A DNA stretch of 64,000 bases from Saccharothrix australiensis (lineage in GTDB: Bacteria; Actinomycetota; Actinomycetes; Mycobacteriales; Pseudonocardiaceae): the NCBI RefSeq assembly GCF_003634935.1, contig NZ_RBXO01000001.1, positions 558,001-622,000 of the forward strand. The letters are read 5' to 3'. Position numbers and translations under genes: made by a program. The notes under the pieces are model-generated. The model saw nothing but the letters and a program-made list of their open reading frames with translations, was not told the DNA's origin and ran no database searches. The first letter of the stretch is position 1. Each line of letters opens with the position of its first letter. This document shows positions 28,288-37,502 of the stretch, piece after piece.

Positions 28288-29345
28288 GCCCGACGCTGGC
28301 CCTGGTGGGCGCGACCGGTGCCGTGGGCACCGTCATGATCGACATCATCAACGGGCGCGAGTCCGTGCCGTGGGGCGAGATCCGGCTGATCGCGTCACCG
28401 CGCTCGGCGGGGAAGAAGATCACCGTGCGGGGCGCGGAGCTGACCGTGGTCGCGCTGTCGCCGGAGGCGTTCGACGGCGTCGACATCGCGATGTTCGACG
28501 TGCCGGACGAGGTGTCCGCCGAGTGGGCGCCGATCGCGGCGGCGCGCGGCGCGGTCGCGGTGGACAACTCGGGCGCGTTCCGCATGGACCCCGAGGTGCC
28601 GCTGGTGGTGCCGGAGGTGAACGCGGACCGGATTTCGGTGCGCCCCAAGGGGATCATCGCGAACCCGAACTGCACGACGCTGTCCATGATGGCGGCGCTG
28701 GGCGCGCTGCACCGGGAGTTCGAGCTGCGCGAGCTGGTGGTCGCGTCCTACCAGGCGGCGTCCGGCGGCGGCCAGAGCGCGATCGACCGCCTCTACGGCG
28801 AGCTGGAAGCGTTGGCGGGCAAGGAGGTCGGTGTCCGCGCGGGTGACGTGCGCGAGGTGCTGGAGGCCGCCGGCTTGCCGGTCTCGGACTCGCCGTTCCC
28901 CGCGCCGCTGGCGCTGAACGTGGTGCCGTGGGCGGGTTCGCTCAAGGACGAGGGCTGGAGCAGCGAGGAGCTGAAGGTCCGCAACGAGTCGCGCAAGATC
29001 CTCGGCATCCCGGACCTGAAGGTGTCCGCGACCTGCGTGCGCGTGCCCGTGGTCACGACGCACTCGCTGGCCGTGCACGCGACCTTCGCCCGCGAGGTGA
29101 CGGTCGAGCAGGCGCACAAGGTGTTCGCCGAGCAGCCGACCATCGTGCTGGTGGACGACCCGTCGGCGGCGCGGTTCCCGACGCCCGCCGACGTGGTGGG
29201 CGAGGACCCGACCTACGTCGGCCGCGTGCGCCAGGCGCTGGACTTCCCGAACACGCTGGACTTCTTCGTGTGCGGGGACAACCTCCGCAAGGGCGCGGCG
29301 CTGAACACGTACGAGATCGCCGAGGAACTGGCGAACCGCCTGTAG
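28284..29345 (+). CDS. asd: Aspartate-semialdehyde dehydrogenase
   Basis: A 353-residue NADP-dependent enzyme converting aspartyl phosphate to aspartate semialdehyde. The N-terminal dinucleotide motif is VGATGAVG. The catalytic Cys lies in NPNCTT near residue 133, and the substrate segment is [11 protein letters not shown]. The start overlaps the lysC stop (ATGA). The pathway also supplies diaminopimelate for the cell wall. Confidence 0.97.
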   Translation: MSPTLALVGATGAVGTVMIDIINGRESVPWGEIRLIASPRSAGKKITVRGAELTVVALSPEAFDGVDIAMFDVPDEVSAEWAPIAAARGAVAVDNSGAFRMDPEVPLVVPEVNADRISVRPKGIIANPNCTTLSMMAALGALHREFELRELVVASYQAASGGGQSAIDRLYGELEALAGKEVGVRAGDVREVLEAAGLPVSDSPFPAPLALNVVPWAGSLKDEGWSSEELKVRNESRKILGIPDLKVSATCVRVPVVTTHSLAVHATFAREVTVEQAHKVFAEQPTIVLVDDPSAARFPTPADVVGEDPTYVGRVRQALDFPNTLDFFVCGDNLRKGAALNTYEIAEELANRL

Positions 29346-29366
29346 GTCCGTCGACCGGACCGCCGG

Positions 29367-29372
29367 TAGGTT
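29367..29372 (+). promoter_or_regulatory. -10 element of the FGGY kinase gene
   Basis: TAGGTT is followed by seven bases and the ATG at 29380, indicating a leaderless message independent of asd. A small GGTCCG/CGGACC hairpin lies just upstream. Confidence 0.5.
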
Positions 29373-29379
29373 CGCCGGC

Positions 29380-30813
29380 ATGGCGGACGTGGTGCTCGCG
29401 GTGGACCTCGGCACGACGGCGACCAAGGTCATCGCGGTCGACCGGGACGCGGGCGTGGTGGCATCGGCGGAGCGCGGCTACCCGATGCGCACCACGCCAC
29501 CCGGCGAGGCGACCCACGACCCGGCCCGCGTCTGGGCCGCCGCCCTCGCCGCGCTGCGCGAGGTGGCGGCCAGGGGCCACCGGGTGCGCGCGCTGGCGCT
29601 GACCGGCGCGATGCACACGCTGCTCGGCCTGGACGCCGAGGGCGAGCCGGTGACCCCGTCGGTGAGCTGGGCGGACAACCGGGCCGTCGCCGAGGTCGCG
29701 CGCCTGCGCGGCACGCCCGAGGGGATCGCCCTGCACCGCGCGACGGGCACGCCGGTCCACACCATGTCGCCGATGGCGAAGCTGGCCTGGTTCACGTCGC
29801 GGGGCGTCACCGCGCACACCTGGTGCGGCATGAAGGACTTCGTGGTGCACCGCCTCACCGGCCGGTTGGCCACCGAGCACTCGTCCGCGTCCGCCTCGGG
29901 GCTGCTGGACCTGGGCTCGCTGTCCTGGCACCGGGGCGCGCTGGCGGTCGCCGGCATCACGGCGGACCGGCTGCCGGTCCTGCACGCGCCGACCGACTCG
30001 TTCCCGCTGACGTGCGACATCCCCGGCGTGCCGCCCGGCACGCCGGTCGTGCTGGGCGGCGGTGACGGCCCCCTGGCGAACCTGGGCGTCGGCGCGGTCG
30101 TGCCGGGCGTGGCGGCGGTCTCGCTGGGCACCAGCGGCGCGCTCCGGGTGGTCCGGGACCGGCCCGCGGTCGACGAGCGTGGCCGCGTCTTCTGCTACGC
30201 GTTGGCCGACGGCCTGTGGGTGCTCGGCGGGGCCGTCAGCAACGGCGGCGTGGTCGCGCAGTGGGCGGCCGACGCGTTCGGGACCGACGTGGCGACGCTG
30301 CTGACCGAGGCCGCCCGCGTGCCGGCGGGCGCGGCGGGCATCACGGCGCTGCCCTACCTGCTCGGCGAGCGCGCTCCGTGGTGGCGCCCGGACGCGCGGT
30401 CGGCGCTGGTCGGGCTGCGCCGCGAGCACGGTCGGGCCGAGATCGCCAGGGCCCTGGTGGAGGGCGTGGCCCAGCAGCTGGCGCTCGTGCTGGACGCCGT
30501 GCGGTCGGTGGCCGACGTGCACGCGGTCCGGGTGACCGGTGGCGCGTTCCGCAGCGACCTGTGGGCGACCGTCCTGGCCTCCGCGCTGGGGCTGGAGCTG
30601 GAGCTGGCCGAGGACAGCGAGGGCTCGGGCGTGGGCGCGGGCCTGCTCGGCTGGCACGCGCTGGGCGAGCTGCCGGACCTGACCGTCGCCGCGTCGCTGG
30701 TCGAGCCCACGAGGACCATCCGGCCGGACGCCGACGCCCGGCGCCTCTACGCCGCGCGCAGGCCCGCCGTGGAGCGGCTCCACCAGGCGCTGCACGACCT
30801 GGACCACGCGTGA
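29380..30813 (+). CDS. FGGY-family carbohydrate kinase (gluconokinase-like)
   Basis: A 477-residue sugar kinase with the two FGGY domains: ATP phosphate loop VDLGTTATKV at the N-terminus, the substrate segment SWADNRAV near residue 90, and C-terminal RVTGGAFRSDLW. MHTLLGLDAEGEP and MSPMAKLAWF resemble gluconate kinases of this family. The exact sugar is inferred. The gene appears monocistronic with its own promoter. Confidence 0.88.
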   Translation: MADVVLAVDLGTTATKVIAVDRDAGVVASAERGYPMRTTPPGEATHDPARVWAAALAALREVAARGHRVRALALTGAMHTLLGLDAEGEPVTPSVSWADNRAVAEVARLRGTPEGIALHRATGTPVHTMSPMAKLAWFTSRGVTAHTWCGMKDFVVHRLTGRLATEHSSASASGLLDLGSLSWHRGALAVAGITADRLPVLHAPTDSFPLTCDIPGVPPGTPVVLGGGDGPLANLGVGAVVPGVAAVSLGTSGALRVVRDRPAVDERGRVFCYALADGLWVLGGAVSNGGVVAQWAADAFGTDVATLLTEAARVPAGAAGITALPYLLGERAPWWRPDARSALVGLRREHGRAEIARALVEGVAQQLALVLDAVRSVADVHAVRVTGGAFRSDLWATVLASALGLELELAEDSEGSGVGAGLLGWHALGELPDLTVAASLVEPTRTIRPDADARRLYAARRPAVERLHQALHDLDHA

Positions 30814-30836
30814 GCGACGGCCGTCGCCGCGCACGT

Positions 30837-30880
30837 CAACAGCGCGCCGACCGCGCGTGACAACAGCGCGCCGACCGCGC
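30837..30880. repeat. Direct repeat of 20 bp, two copies
   Basis: CAACAGCGCGCCGACCGCGC occurs at 30837-30856 and 30861-30880, separated by four bases, in the gap between the sugar kinase and GrpB genes. Purpose unknown. Confidence 0.75.
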
Positions 30881-30936
30881 CCGTCGACCGCCCGTCCACA
30901 CCCTGAAACTGCGCGCAGCGGCGCGCACGGTCCCGA

Positions 30937-30942
30937 TAGCGT
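30937..30942 (+). promoter_or_regulatory. -10 element of the GrpB-family gene
   Basis: TAGCGT is followed by seven bases and ATG 30950, consistent with a leaderless transcript. Confidence 0.5.
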
Positions 30943-30949
30943 CCGCGCC

Positions 30950-31480
30950 ATGACCGATCCCGCGTGGGCGCACGAGCCGGTCGAGGTGCGCCCCCACGAC
31001 CCCCGCTGGGCGGCCAGGGCAGAGTCCGAGCGCGCCCGGCTCACCGAGGTGCTGGCACCCTGGCTGGTCGACGGCGTCGAGCACATCGGCTCGACGGCGG
31101 TGCCCGGCCTGGCGGCCAAGCCGGTCGTGGACCTGATGGCGTCGGTCGCCGACCCGGCCGCGGTGGTCGGCGCGCTGGTGGCCGACGGCTGGGCCCACGT
31201 CCCGCCGGAGCTGGACCGCCAGGACTGGCGGCGGTTCTTCGTCCGCCCCGACGACGCCGGGCTGCGGCGCGTCGCCCACCTGCACGTGGTGCCCGCCGGG
31301 CACCGGCGGTGGCGCGACCAGCTCGCGTTCCGCGACGCCCTGCGCGCCGACGCCGGCCTCCGCGACCGCTACCAGGCGTTGAAGGTCTCCCTGTCGGACC
31401 GGCTGGGGCACGACCGCGAGGCGTACACCGCGGCCAAGGCGGGGTTCATCGCGACAGCGCTGCGGGCTCGCCCCTCCTGA
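30950..31480 (+). CDS. GrpB family protein (nucleotidyltransferase-like fold)
   Basis: A 176-residue member of the GrpB/UPF0157 family. The family hallmarks are the HIGSTAVPGLAAKPVVDLM segment near residues 44-62 and HLHVVP later; the GST and D residues follow the nucleotidyltransferase pattern. Function is uncertain in bacteria. Its 3' end overlaps the convergent MFS gene by 35 bp. Confidence 0.88.
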   Translation: MTDPAWAHEPVEVRPHDPRWAARAESERARLTEVLAPWLVDGVEHIGSTAVPGLAAKPVVDLMASVADPAAVVGALVADGWAHVPPELDRQDWRRFFVRPDDAGLRRVAHLHVVPAGHRRWRDQLAFRDALRADAGLRDRYQALKVSLSDRLGHDREAYTAAKAGFIATALRARPS

Positions 31481-32627
31481 CCGTGGCGCTGAGCAGCATC
31501 GACCCGGCCGCGATCACCACCGCGCCCGCGCCGCCGACGAAGAAGCCCCAGGCGGGCGACGAGTGGTCGATCACGAACCCGGTCAGCGGCGAGCCGAGCG
31601 CCGCGCCCAGCGTGAACGCCGAGCCCTGCAACCCCATCGCCTCGCCGCGCGCCGACACCGGCGTCATCCGCGTGATGGCCTCGCCCGTCGCGGCGATCGT
31701 CGGCGCGCAGAGGAAGTTCGTCGGCACCAGGGCCAGCGCCAGCGCCCAGGGCGACGACCCGAACAGCCCGATCGGCACGGCCAGCAGCCCCATCACGCCC
31801 ATCAGCGCCCACAGCGGCGGCACGCGGTGCGTCCCGCCGTACACGAACCCGCCGACCAGGGACGCCACGCACATGACGGCGATCAGCGCGCCCGTCCAGT
31901 CGGTCAGCCCCAGCCCGCGCATGTTCGCGACGACCGCCACCTCGACGCCGGACAGCACGAACGTCGCGCCGCCCGCGTTGACCAGCACGCCCAGCAGCCG
32001 CCCGGTGAGCCACTCCGAGCGCGGCACGGGTGCGCCGAGGGCGGCCTCCTCCCGCACCGGCGGGTCCACCACGTACAGGACCAGCCCGAACAGCACCATG
32101 CTCGCGCCGACGGACCACATCGCGACCCGGCTGCTCCACTGCGTGGTCAGGAACACGCCGAGCGCCGGCCCGGCCATGAACGCGACCTCGACCGCCATCG
32201 AGTCCATCGCCAGCGCCGTGCGCCGGCCCGACTCGCCGACCAGCGCGGTGATCACCTGGCGGCCGATCTGCATGACCGGCATGACGACGACGCCGGACAG
32301 GAAGCACGTGACCAGCAGCACGGGGTAGCTCAGCGACGGCGCGACGAACCAGAACAGGCCCTGCGACACGAGGGAGACCAGGAGCATCGTGCGCAGCCCG
32401 CGCCGGTCGGTCAGGCTGCCCATCAGCGGCGCGCCGACCGCGATGCCGACCGTGACGGTGGCGCCGACCAGGCCGGCCGCGCCGTAGCCGCGCTCCAGGG
32501 CGAGCAGCACGTGCATGGTGATCGTCATGCCCGCCGCGGTCGCCGGCACCCGGGCGAACAGCATCAGCAGCATCAGGGACGGGACGCGCGGGGTGCGCAG
32601 GACCGCGAGGTAGGGGGCGAGGTTCAC
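31446..32627 (-). CDS. MFS transporter
   Basis: A 393-residue major facilitator with about twelve hydrophobic helices and the loop 2-3 motif GSLTDRRGLR. GTG 32627 is chosen because VNLAPYLAVLRTPRV is a normal MFS start; longer in-frame extension runs across the furA promoter. It is divergent from furA and could be co-regulated with it. Substrate unknown; probably efflux. Confidence 0.88.
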   Translation of the reverse strand: MNLAPYLAVLRTPRVPSLMLLMLFARVPATAAGMTITMHVLLALERGYGAAGLVGATVTVGIAVGAPLMGSLTDRRGLRTMLLVSLVSQGLFWFVAPSLSYPVLLVTCFLSGVVVMPVMQIGRQVITALVGESGRRTALAMDSMAVEVAFMAGPALGVFLTTQWSSRVAMWSVGASMVLFGLVLYVVDPPVREEAALGAPVPRSEWLTGRLLGVLVNAGGATFVLSGVEVAVVANMRGLGLTDWTGALIAVMCVASLVGGFVYGGTHRVPPLWALMGVMGLLAVPIGLFGSSPWALALALVPTNFLCAPTIAATGEAITRMTPVSARGEAMGLQGSAFTLGAALGSPLTGFVIDHSSPAWGFFVGGAGAVVIAAGSMLLSATVRRGEPAALSR

Positions 32628-32669
32628 CAGCCCATCTTCACTCGATCCGGCAAGAGGTTTAACCAATCG

Positions 32670-32692
32670 TTTTCTTGACCTGTTCCAGAAAA
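32670..32692. promoter_or_regulatory. Putative FurA box in the MFS/furA divergent promoter
   Basis: TTTTCT and AGAAAA bracket an AT-rich imperfect inverted repeat (32670-32692) that contains TTGACC, a good -35 for furA. It lies 20 bp before the furA start, the position of FurA autoregulatory sites in furA-catalase operons. Confidence 0.5.
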
Positions 32693-32712
32693 GGTGGTGT
32701 AGTAGTGGGGCC

Positions 32713-33147
32713 ATGACCCCAGGACCACGTGAGCTGCTCAAGGACGCCGGGCTGCGGATCACCGCGCCCCGTCTCGCGGTGCTCGAGTGGCTCGGCGGGC
32801 ACCCGCACTCGACGGCCGACCAGGTCGCCGAGGGCGTGCGGGCCAGGTTGGGCGCGGTGTCCACGCAGGCCGTCTACGACGTGCTCAACGCGTGCTCGCG
32901 CACCGGGTTGTTGCGCCGCATCGAGCCCGCCGGCCACCCGGCGCGCTACGAGCGGCGGACCGGCGACAACCACCACCACCTCGTGTGCCGGCGCTGCGGG
33001 CGGACGGAGGACGTGGACTGCGTCCACGGCTCGGCGCCCTGCCTGGAACCCTCCGACACCGTCGGCTTCACCGTGGACGAGGCCGAGGTCCTGTTCTGGG
33101 GTCTGTGCCCCGACTGCCGCACCCCCGAGAAGGAGCAACCAGCGTGA
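32713..33147 (+). CDS. furA: Fur-family regulator (FurA type)
   Basis: A 144-residue redox- and metal-sensing repressor. A winged helix covers about residues 1-80 ([13 protein letters not shown], then [11 protein letters not shown]). The dimerisation/metal domain has [11 protein letters not shown] and a later CPDC, the two Cys pairs of a structural zinc site. The catalase start overlaps its stop, the classic FurA-catalase arrangement in which the regulator represses the operon until oxidised. Confidence 0.93.
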   Translation: MTPGPRELLKDAGLRITAPRLAVLEWLGGHPHSTADQVAEGVRARLGAVSTQAVYDVLNACSRTGLLRRIEPAGHPARYERRTGDNHHHLVCRRCGRTEDVDCVHGSAPCLEPSDTVGFTVDEAEVLFWGLCPDCRTPEKEQPA

Positions 33148-34592
33148 CCGAAGCGCGTCACACCACCAACAACGCAGGCATCCCGGTCGCGAGCGACGAC
33201 CACTCGCTGACCCTGGGCGCCAACGGGCCGATCCTGCTCCAGGACCACTACCTGATCGAGAAGAACGCGCAGTTCAACCGCGAGCGCGTGCCCGAGCGGG
33301 TCGTCCACGCCAAGGGTGGCGGCGCCTTCGGGTACTTCGAGACCACCGAGGACGTCAGCCGCTACACCAAGGCCGCGCTGTTCCAGCCGGGCGTCAAGAC
33401 CGAGACGCTGCTGCGCTTCTCGACCGTGGCCGGCGAGCTGGGCTCGCCCGACACCTGGCGCGACCCGCGCGGTTTCGCCGTGAAGTTCTACACGACGCAG
33501 GGCAACTACGACATCGTCGGCAACAACACGCCGGTGTTCTTCCTGCGCGACCCGATGAAGTTCCCGGACTTCATCCGCTCGCAGAAGCGCCGCGCCGACA
33601 CCGGCCGCCGCGACCACGACATGCAGTGGGACTTCTGGACCCTCCAGCCGCAGACCGCGCACCAGGTCACGTGGCTGATGGGCGACCGGGGCATCCCGAA
33701 GACCTGGCGGCACCAGAACGGCTACGGCTCGCACACCTACCTGTGGGAGAACGCGGCCGGCGAGAAGTTCTGGGTCAAGTACCACTTCAAGACCGACCAG
33801 GGCATCGAGAACCTGACCTCGGAGGAGGCCGCGCGCATCGCCGGCGAGGACGCCGACGCGCACCGCGCCGACCTGTGGCACGCCATCGAGCGGGGCGAGT
33901 TCCCGTCGTGGACGCTGAAGGTGCAGGTCATGCCGTACGCGGACGCGGCGGACTACCGCTTCAACCCGTTCGACCTGACCAAGGTGTGGCCGCACGCCGA
34001 CTACCCGCTGATCACCGTCGGCAAGCTGGTCCTCGACCGCAACCCGTCGGACTACTTCGCGGAGATCGAGCAGGCCGCGTTCGAGCCGACCAACCTGGTG
34101 CCGGGCATCGGCACGTCCCCGGACAAGATGCTGATCGGCCGCATCTTCTCCTACCCGGACGCCCACCGGTACCGCATCGGCGCGAACTACAACGAGCTGC
34201 CGGTCAACCGCCCGAAGTCCCCGGTGAACTCGTACTCCAAGGACGGGGCGATGCGCTTCAACAACGCCACCGACCCGGTGTACGCGCCGAACTCCTACGG
34301 CGGCCCGCACGCGTCCGCCGCGGTGGCCGGCGAGACCGTGTCCGCGTACGGCGTCGAGGACGAGGTCGTGCGCTCGGCGTACAAGCTGCACGCGGAGGAC
34401 GACGACTTCGGCCAGGCAGGCACGCTGGTCCGCGAGGTCTTCGACGACGCCCAGCGCGAGCGGCTGGTGAAGAACGTGGTCGCGCACGCGAGCAACGGCG
34501 TCTCGGCGCCGGTGCTGGAGCGCGTGTTCGAGTACTGGCGCAACATCGACAAGGAGACCGGCGACAAGATCGCCGCCGCCTTCGGCAAGTGA
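33144..34592 (+). CDS. katA: Monofunctional haem catalase
   Basis: A 482-residue clade-3-size catalase that decomposes hydrogen peroxide. The active-site His lies in ERVVHAKG (about residue 54) and the Asn in GNYDIVGNN (about 127); the proximal haem Tyr lies in [14 protein letters not shown] (about 337). GTG 33144 overlaps the furA stop and follows AGAAGGAG. Co-transcription with furA indicates peroxide induction. Confidence 0.96.
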   Translation: MTEARHTTNNAGIPVASDDHSLTLGANGPILLQDHYLIEKNAQFNRERVPERVVHAKGGGAFGYFETTEDVSRYTKAALFQPGVKTETLLRFSTVAGELGSPDTWRDPRGFAVKFYTTQGNYDIVGNNTPVFFLRDPMKFPDFIRSQKRRADTGRRDHDMQWDFWTLQPQTAHQVTWLMGDRGIPKTWRHQNGYGSHTYLWENAAGEKFWVKYHFKTDQGIENLTSEEAARIAGEDADAHRADLWHAIERGEFPSWTLKVQVMPYADAADYRFNPFDLTKVWPHADYPLITVGKLVLDRNPSDYFAEIEQAAFEPTNLVPGIGTSPDKMLIGRIFSYPDAHRYRIGANYNELPVNRPKSPVNSYSKDGAMRFNNATDPVYAPNSYGGPHASAAVAGETVSAYGVEDEVVRSAYKLHAEDDDFGQAGTLVREVFDDAQRERLVKNVVAHASNGVSAPVLERVFEYWRNIDKETGDKIAAAFGK

Positions 34593-34622
34593 CCCGTCGC
34601 CCGTCGACCGGGTGGTAGCGCG

Positions 34623-34654
34623 AGGGGAGGGACCGCACCCGCGGTCCCTCCCCT
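34623..34654. terminator. Bidirectional terminator after katA
   Basis: AGGGGAGGGACCGC (34623-34636) pairs perfectly with GCGGTCCCTCCCCT (34641-34654) around an ACCC loop, between the catalase and the convergent esterase gene. Confidence 0.8.
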
Positions 34655-34696
34655 TCGCACGTACGCGGGTGTTCTCCGGTGGCGCGGGGCGCGCGA

Positions 34697-35764
34697 TCAG
34701 CCGGTCTCGGCGATGTCCTGCCGCGCGTTCGCCAGCGCCAACCCGGTCCGCAGCGCGCCGACGGCCTCCGCCACGGCCTCCCGGAACACACCGCCCACGC
34801 CGAGGATGTTCGCGTACCCGTGGAACAGCCCCGCGTGCCGCCGCAGCACCACCGGCACGCCCTGCGCCGCGAGCTTGTCGGCGAACGCCTCGCCCTCGTC
34901 GCGCAGCGGGTCGAACCCGGCGGTCGCCAGGTAGGTCGGCGGCAGGCCGCTCAGGTCCTCCGCCAGCAGCACGGACAGCCTCGGGTCGGCGTGCGAGTCG
35001 AGGGACGGCGCGTAGTGGTCGATGAACCAGTCCATCTGCCGGTCGGTGAGGAAGAAGCCGTTGCCGAACAGCTCACGCGACCGCCGCCGCGCGGTGGCGT
35101 CCACCGCCGGGTAGAACAGCAGCAGGAACACCGGTTTCACCGGGCCCGCGTGCAGCGCCGTCACGGCCGCCAGGTTGCCGCCCGCGCTGTCGCCGCCGAG
35201 CGCGATGCGCGCCGGGTCGACGCCCAGCTCGTCGGCGTGCGCCGCGGCCCACTCGAACGCGGTCCGCGCGTCGTCGGTCGCCGCCGGGAACGGGTGCTCG
35301 GGCGCGAGCCGGTAGTCCGCCGACAGCACCCGCACCCCCGCCTCGGCGGCCAGGTACCGGCACAGGTTGTCGTGGCTGTCCAGGTCGCCGCTGACCCAGC
35401 CGCCGCCGTGGTAGAAGACCAGCAGCGGCGAGCCGTCGGCCAGCCCGTGCGGCACGTAGAGCCGACCGCGGACGCCGTCCATCGTCACCGCCCGGACCGC
35501 CAGCCCCCCGATGGCGGGTCCGGCGACGAGCGCGGTGCTCCGGGCCATCGCGGTGCGGTCGGCCGCGGGCGTGGTGGTCCGCCCGCCCTCGCCGGCGAGC
35601 TGCTGGAGCCGGAGCAGCAACTGGGCCTCGGGGTGCAGGCGCTGGCCGTCCAGGACGATCGGCCTGCCGATGACCAGCCTCCGCAGCGGAGCGGGCAGGC
35701 CGAACGCGAAGCGCAGGAGCCCGGCGAGTACGCCGGGAGGGAGCAACTCGGCGAGCGGTGACAT
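34697..35764 (-). CDS. Alpha/beta hydrolase, hormone-sensitive-lipase (family IV) esterase
   Basis: A 355-residue esterase. The oxyanion motif is HGGGW and the nucleophile motif GDSAGG. The acid lies in ATAGFDPLRDEGE and the His in LFHGYANI. ATG 35764 is used; an in-frame ATG at 35806 has GGAGG only three bases upstream and would add 14 residues. It is divergent from the FMN reductase gene. Likely substrates are short acyl esters. Confidence 0.88.
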   Translation of the reverse strand: MSPLAELLPPGVLAGLLRFAFGLPAPLRRLVIGRPIVLDGQRLHPEAQLLLRLQQLAGEGGRTTTPAADRTAMARSTALVAGPAIGGLAVRAVTMDGVRGRLYVPHGLADGSPLLVFYHGGGWVSGDLDSHDNLCRYLAAEAGVRVLSADYRLAPEHPFPAATDDARTAFEWAAAHADELGVDPARIALGGDSAGGNLAAVTALHAGPVKPVFLLLFYPAVDATARRRSRELFGNGFFLTDRQMDWFIDHYAPSLDSHADPRLSVLLAEDLSGLPPTYLATAGFDPLRDEGEAFADKLAAQGVPVVLRRHAGLFHGYANILGVGGVFREAVAEAVGALRTGLALANARQDIAETG

Positions 35765-35844
35765 GGGATGCACGTTACTCGCGGGTAATTCCTGCTGCAG
35801 GGGCATGGACCTCCAGCTAGGTGGAGGTGGCAGGATCGGGTGCC

Positions 35845-36405
35845 ATGACGGTCACGGTGGTGGGCATCGGCGGTTCGCTGCGTCCGAACTCCCAGTCCGA
35901 GCGGGCGATGCGGCTCGTGCTGGCGGGCGCGGAGGACGCGGGCGCGAAGGTCCTGGAGGTGCCCGGACCCGAGCTGGTCCTGCCGTTCTACGACCCGGCG
36001 GTGACCGACCGCCCGGCGAACGCCCGCCGCCTGGTCGAGGTGCTGCGCTCGGCGGACGGCGTCGTGCTCGTCTCGCCCGGCTACCACGGCACGGTGTCCG
36101 GCCTGGTCAAGAACGCCCTGGACTACGTCGAGGACCTGCGCGCCGACGAGCGCCCGTACCTCGACGGCCGGGCCGTCGGCTGCGTCGCCACCGCGCGGGG
36201 CTGGCAGGCGTCCGTGACGACCCTCAACGCGCTCCGGTCCATCGTGCACGCCCTGCGCGGCTGGCCCACCCCGCTGGGCGCGGCGATCAACTCCGGCGAG
36301 GTGGACTTCGACCTCGACGGGGGCTGCTCGGACCACTCGGTCGCGGTCAATCTCCGCACGATCGGGCGACAGGTGGCGGAGTTCGCCGCGTCACAAGCGG
36401 GTTGA
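35845..36405 (+). CDS. NADPH-dependent FMN reductase family protein
   Basis: A 186-residue flavodoxin-like reductase. The N-terminal GGSLRPNSQSERAM holds the FMN phosphate site; SPGYHGTVSGLVKNALDYVED is the family signature. It may reduce FMN, quinones or azo compounds. ATG 35845 is chosen; an upstream in-frame ATG at 35821 would add eight residues. It may belong to the oxidative-stress cluster that continues downstream. Confidence 0.9.
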   Translation: MTVTVVGIGGSLRPNSQSERAMRLVLAGAEDAGAKVLEVPGPELVLPFYDPAVTDRPANARRLVEVLRSADGVVLVSPGYHGTVSGLVKNALDYVEDLRADERPYLDGRAVGCVATARGWQASVTTLNALRSIVHALRGWPTPLGAAINSGEVDFDLDGGCSDHSVAVNLRTIGRQVAEFAASQAG

Positions 36406-36534
36406 CGGCTGTACTGGGCGGGTACGCCTTGGCCAAGCGTGGCTCGCACCCGACCGGGTGCGGCGCGGTATCGGTTCCGGCCGGGCGCCGTGGTGGCCGG
36501 AGGTCTCGACCACCGGCTCGAAGGGTGATCGTTG

Positions 36535-36957
36535 ATGCAGGTGCTCTACACGGCGGAGGCGACCGCGGTCGGCGAGGGTCGCGACGGTGAGGTCCGCTCC
36601 TCGGACGGCGTGCTGGACGAGCGGCTGGCCACGCCGGCGGAGCTGGGCGGCCCCGGTGGCGACCTGACGAACCCGGAGCAGCTGTTCGCGGCCGGGTACG
36701 CGGCGTGCTTCCACAGCGCGCTGAAGGTCGCGGCCCGCCGGGCGAAGGTGCCGCTGGGGGAGACGGCGGTGACCGCGAGGGTCGACCTCGGCCCCGACGG
36801 CACGGGCGGCTACCGGCTCGCCGTCGGCCTGCGCGCGCACCTCCCCGGTGTCGAGCAGTCCGCGGCGGACGACCTGGTGGCCGAGGCCGACCGGATCTGC
36901 CCGTACTCCAACGCCACGCGCGGCAACATCGAGGTGGCCCTGACCGCCACCGTCTGA
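36535..36957 (+). CDS. OsmC/Ohr family peroxiredoxin-like protein
   Basis: A 140-residue organic hydroperoxide resistance protein. The two reactive Cys lie in AACFHSAL (about residue 60) and RICPYSNATRGN (about 124), and LTNPEQLFAAGYAACF is diagnostic. It reduces organic peroxides using a dithiol. The Dps gene follows 16 bp downstream on the same strand. Confidence 0.93.
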   Translation: MQVLYTAEATAVGEGRDGEVRSSDGVLDERLATPAELGGPGGDLTNPEQLFAAGYAACFHSALKVAARRAKVPLGETAVTARVDLGPDGTGGYRLAVGLRAHLPGVEQSAADDLVAEADRICPYSNATRGNIEVALTATV

Positions 36958-36973
36958 AGGAGGCGCTAGCAGC

Positions 36974-37450
36974 ATGAGCAAGTCCCCGATCACCAGCTCG
37001 CTGTCCGACTCGGACAAGGCGTCCGTCGCCACCGTGCTCCAGGCCACGCTGGTCGACCTGATCGACCTGTCGCTGGCCGCCAAGCAGGCGCACTGGAACG
37101 TGGTGGGCAAGAACTTCCGCAGCGTCCACCTCCAGCTCGACGAACTGGTGACGACGGCGCGCACCTACACCGACGAGGTGGCCGAGCGGGCCTCCGCGCT
37201 GGGCATCTCGCCGAACGGCAAGGCGAAGACCGTGGCCGAGTCGTCGGGGGTGCCGGAGTTCCCGGACAACTGGCTCAAGGAGGAGGACGTGGTGACCGCC
37301 GTGGTCGCCGCCCTCGCCAAGCTCATCGAGCGGTTGCGGGACCGCATCGACGAGACCGACAAGTCCGACCTGGTCACCCAGGACCTGCTGATCGAGATCA
37401 CCAAGCAGCTCGAGCAGGCCCACTGGATGTGGCAGGCCCAGCAGGCGTGA
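36974..37450 (+). CDS. dps: Dps-family ferritin-like DNA-protecting protein
   Basis: A 158-residue four-helix protein that oxidises and stores iron and shields DNA. The ferroxidase residues lie in AKQAHWNVVGKNF (His) and SVHLQLDELV (His/Asp). The C-terminal helix EQAHWMWQAQ is typical. The ATG follows AGGAGGCG. Together with the upstream Ohr gene it forms a likely peroxide-defence operon that ends in a perfect terminator. Confidence 0.95.
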   Translation: MSKSPITSSLSDSDKASVATVLQATLVDLIDLSLAAKQAHWNVVGKNFRSVHLQLDELVTTARTYTDEVAERASALGISPNGKAKTVAESSGVPEFPDNWLKEEDVVTAVVAALAKLIERLRDRIDETDKSDLVTQDLLIEITKQLEQAHWMWQAQQA

Positions 37451-37455
37451 CGCCA

Positions 37456-37495
37456 CCGGCCGGCGCGCGGGTGGGAACGCCCGCGCGCCGGCCGG
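37456..37495. terminator. Bidirectional terminator
   Basis: CCGGCCGGCGCGCGGG (37456-37471) pairs perfectly with CCCGCGCGCCGGCCGG (37480-37495), between dps and the convergent S9 peptidase. Confidence 0.85.
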
Positions 37496-37502
37496 TCGGG
37501 TG

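Noticed and set aside
35764..35806. Longer N-terminus for the esterase starting at ATG 35806
   Set aside because: The GGAGG is only three bases from that ATG and the added residues are not characteristic of the family; kept as an alternative.
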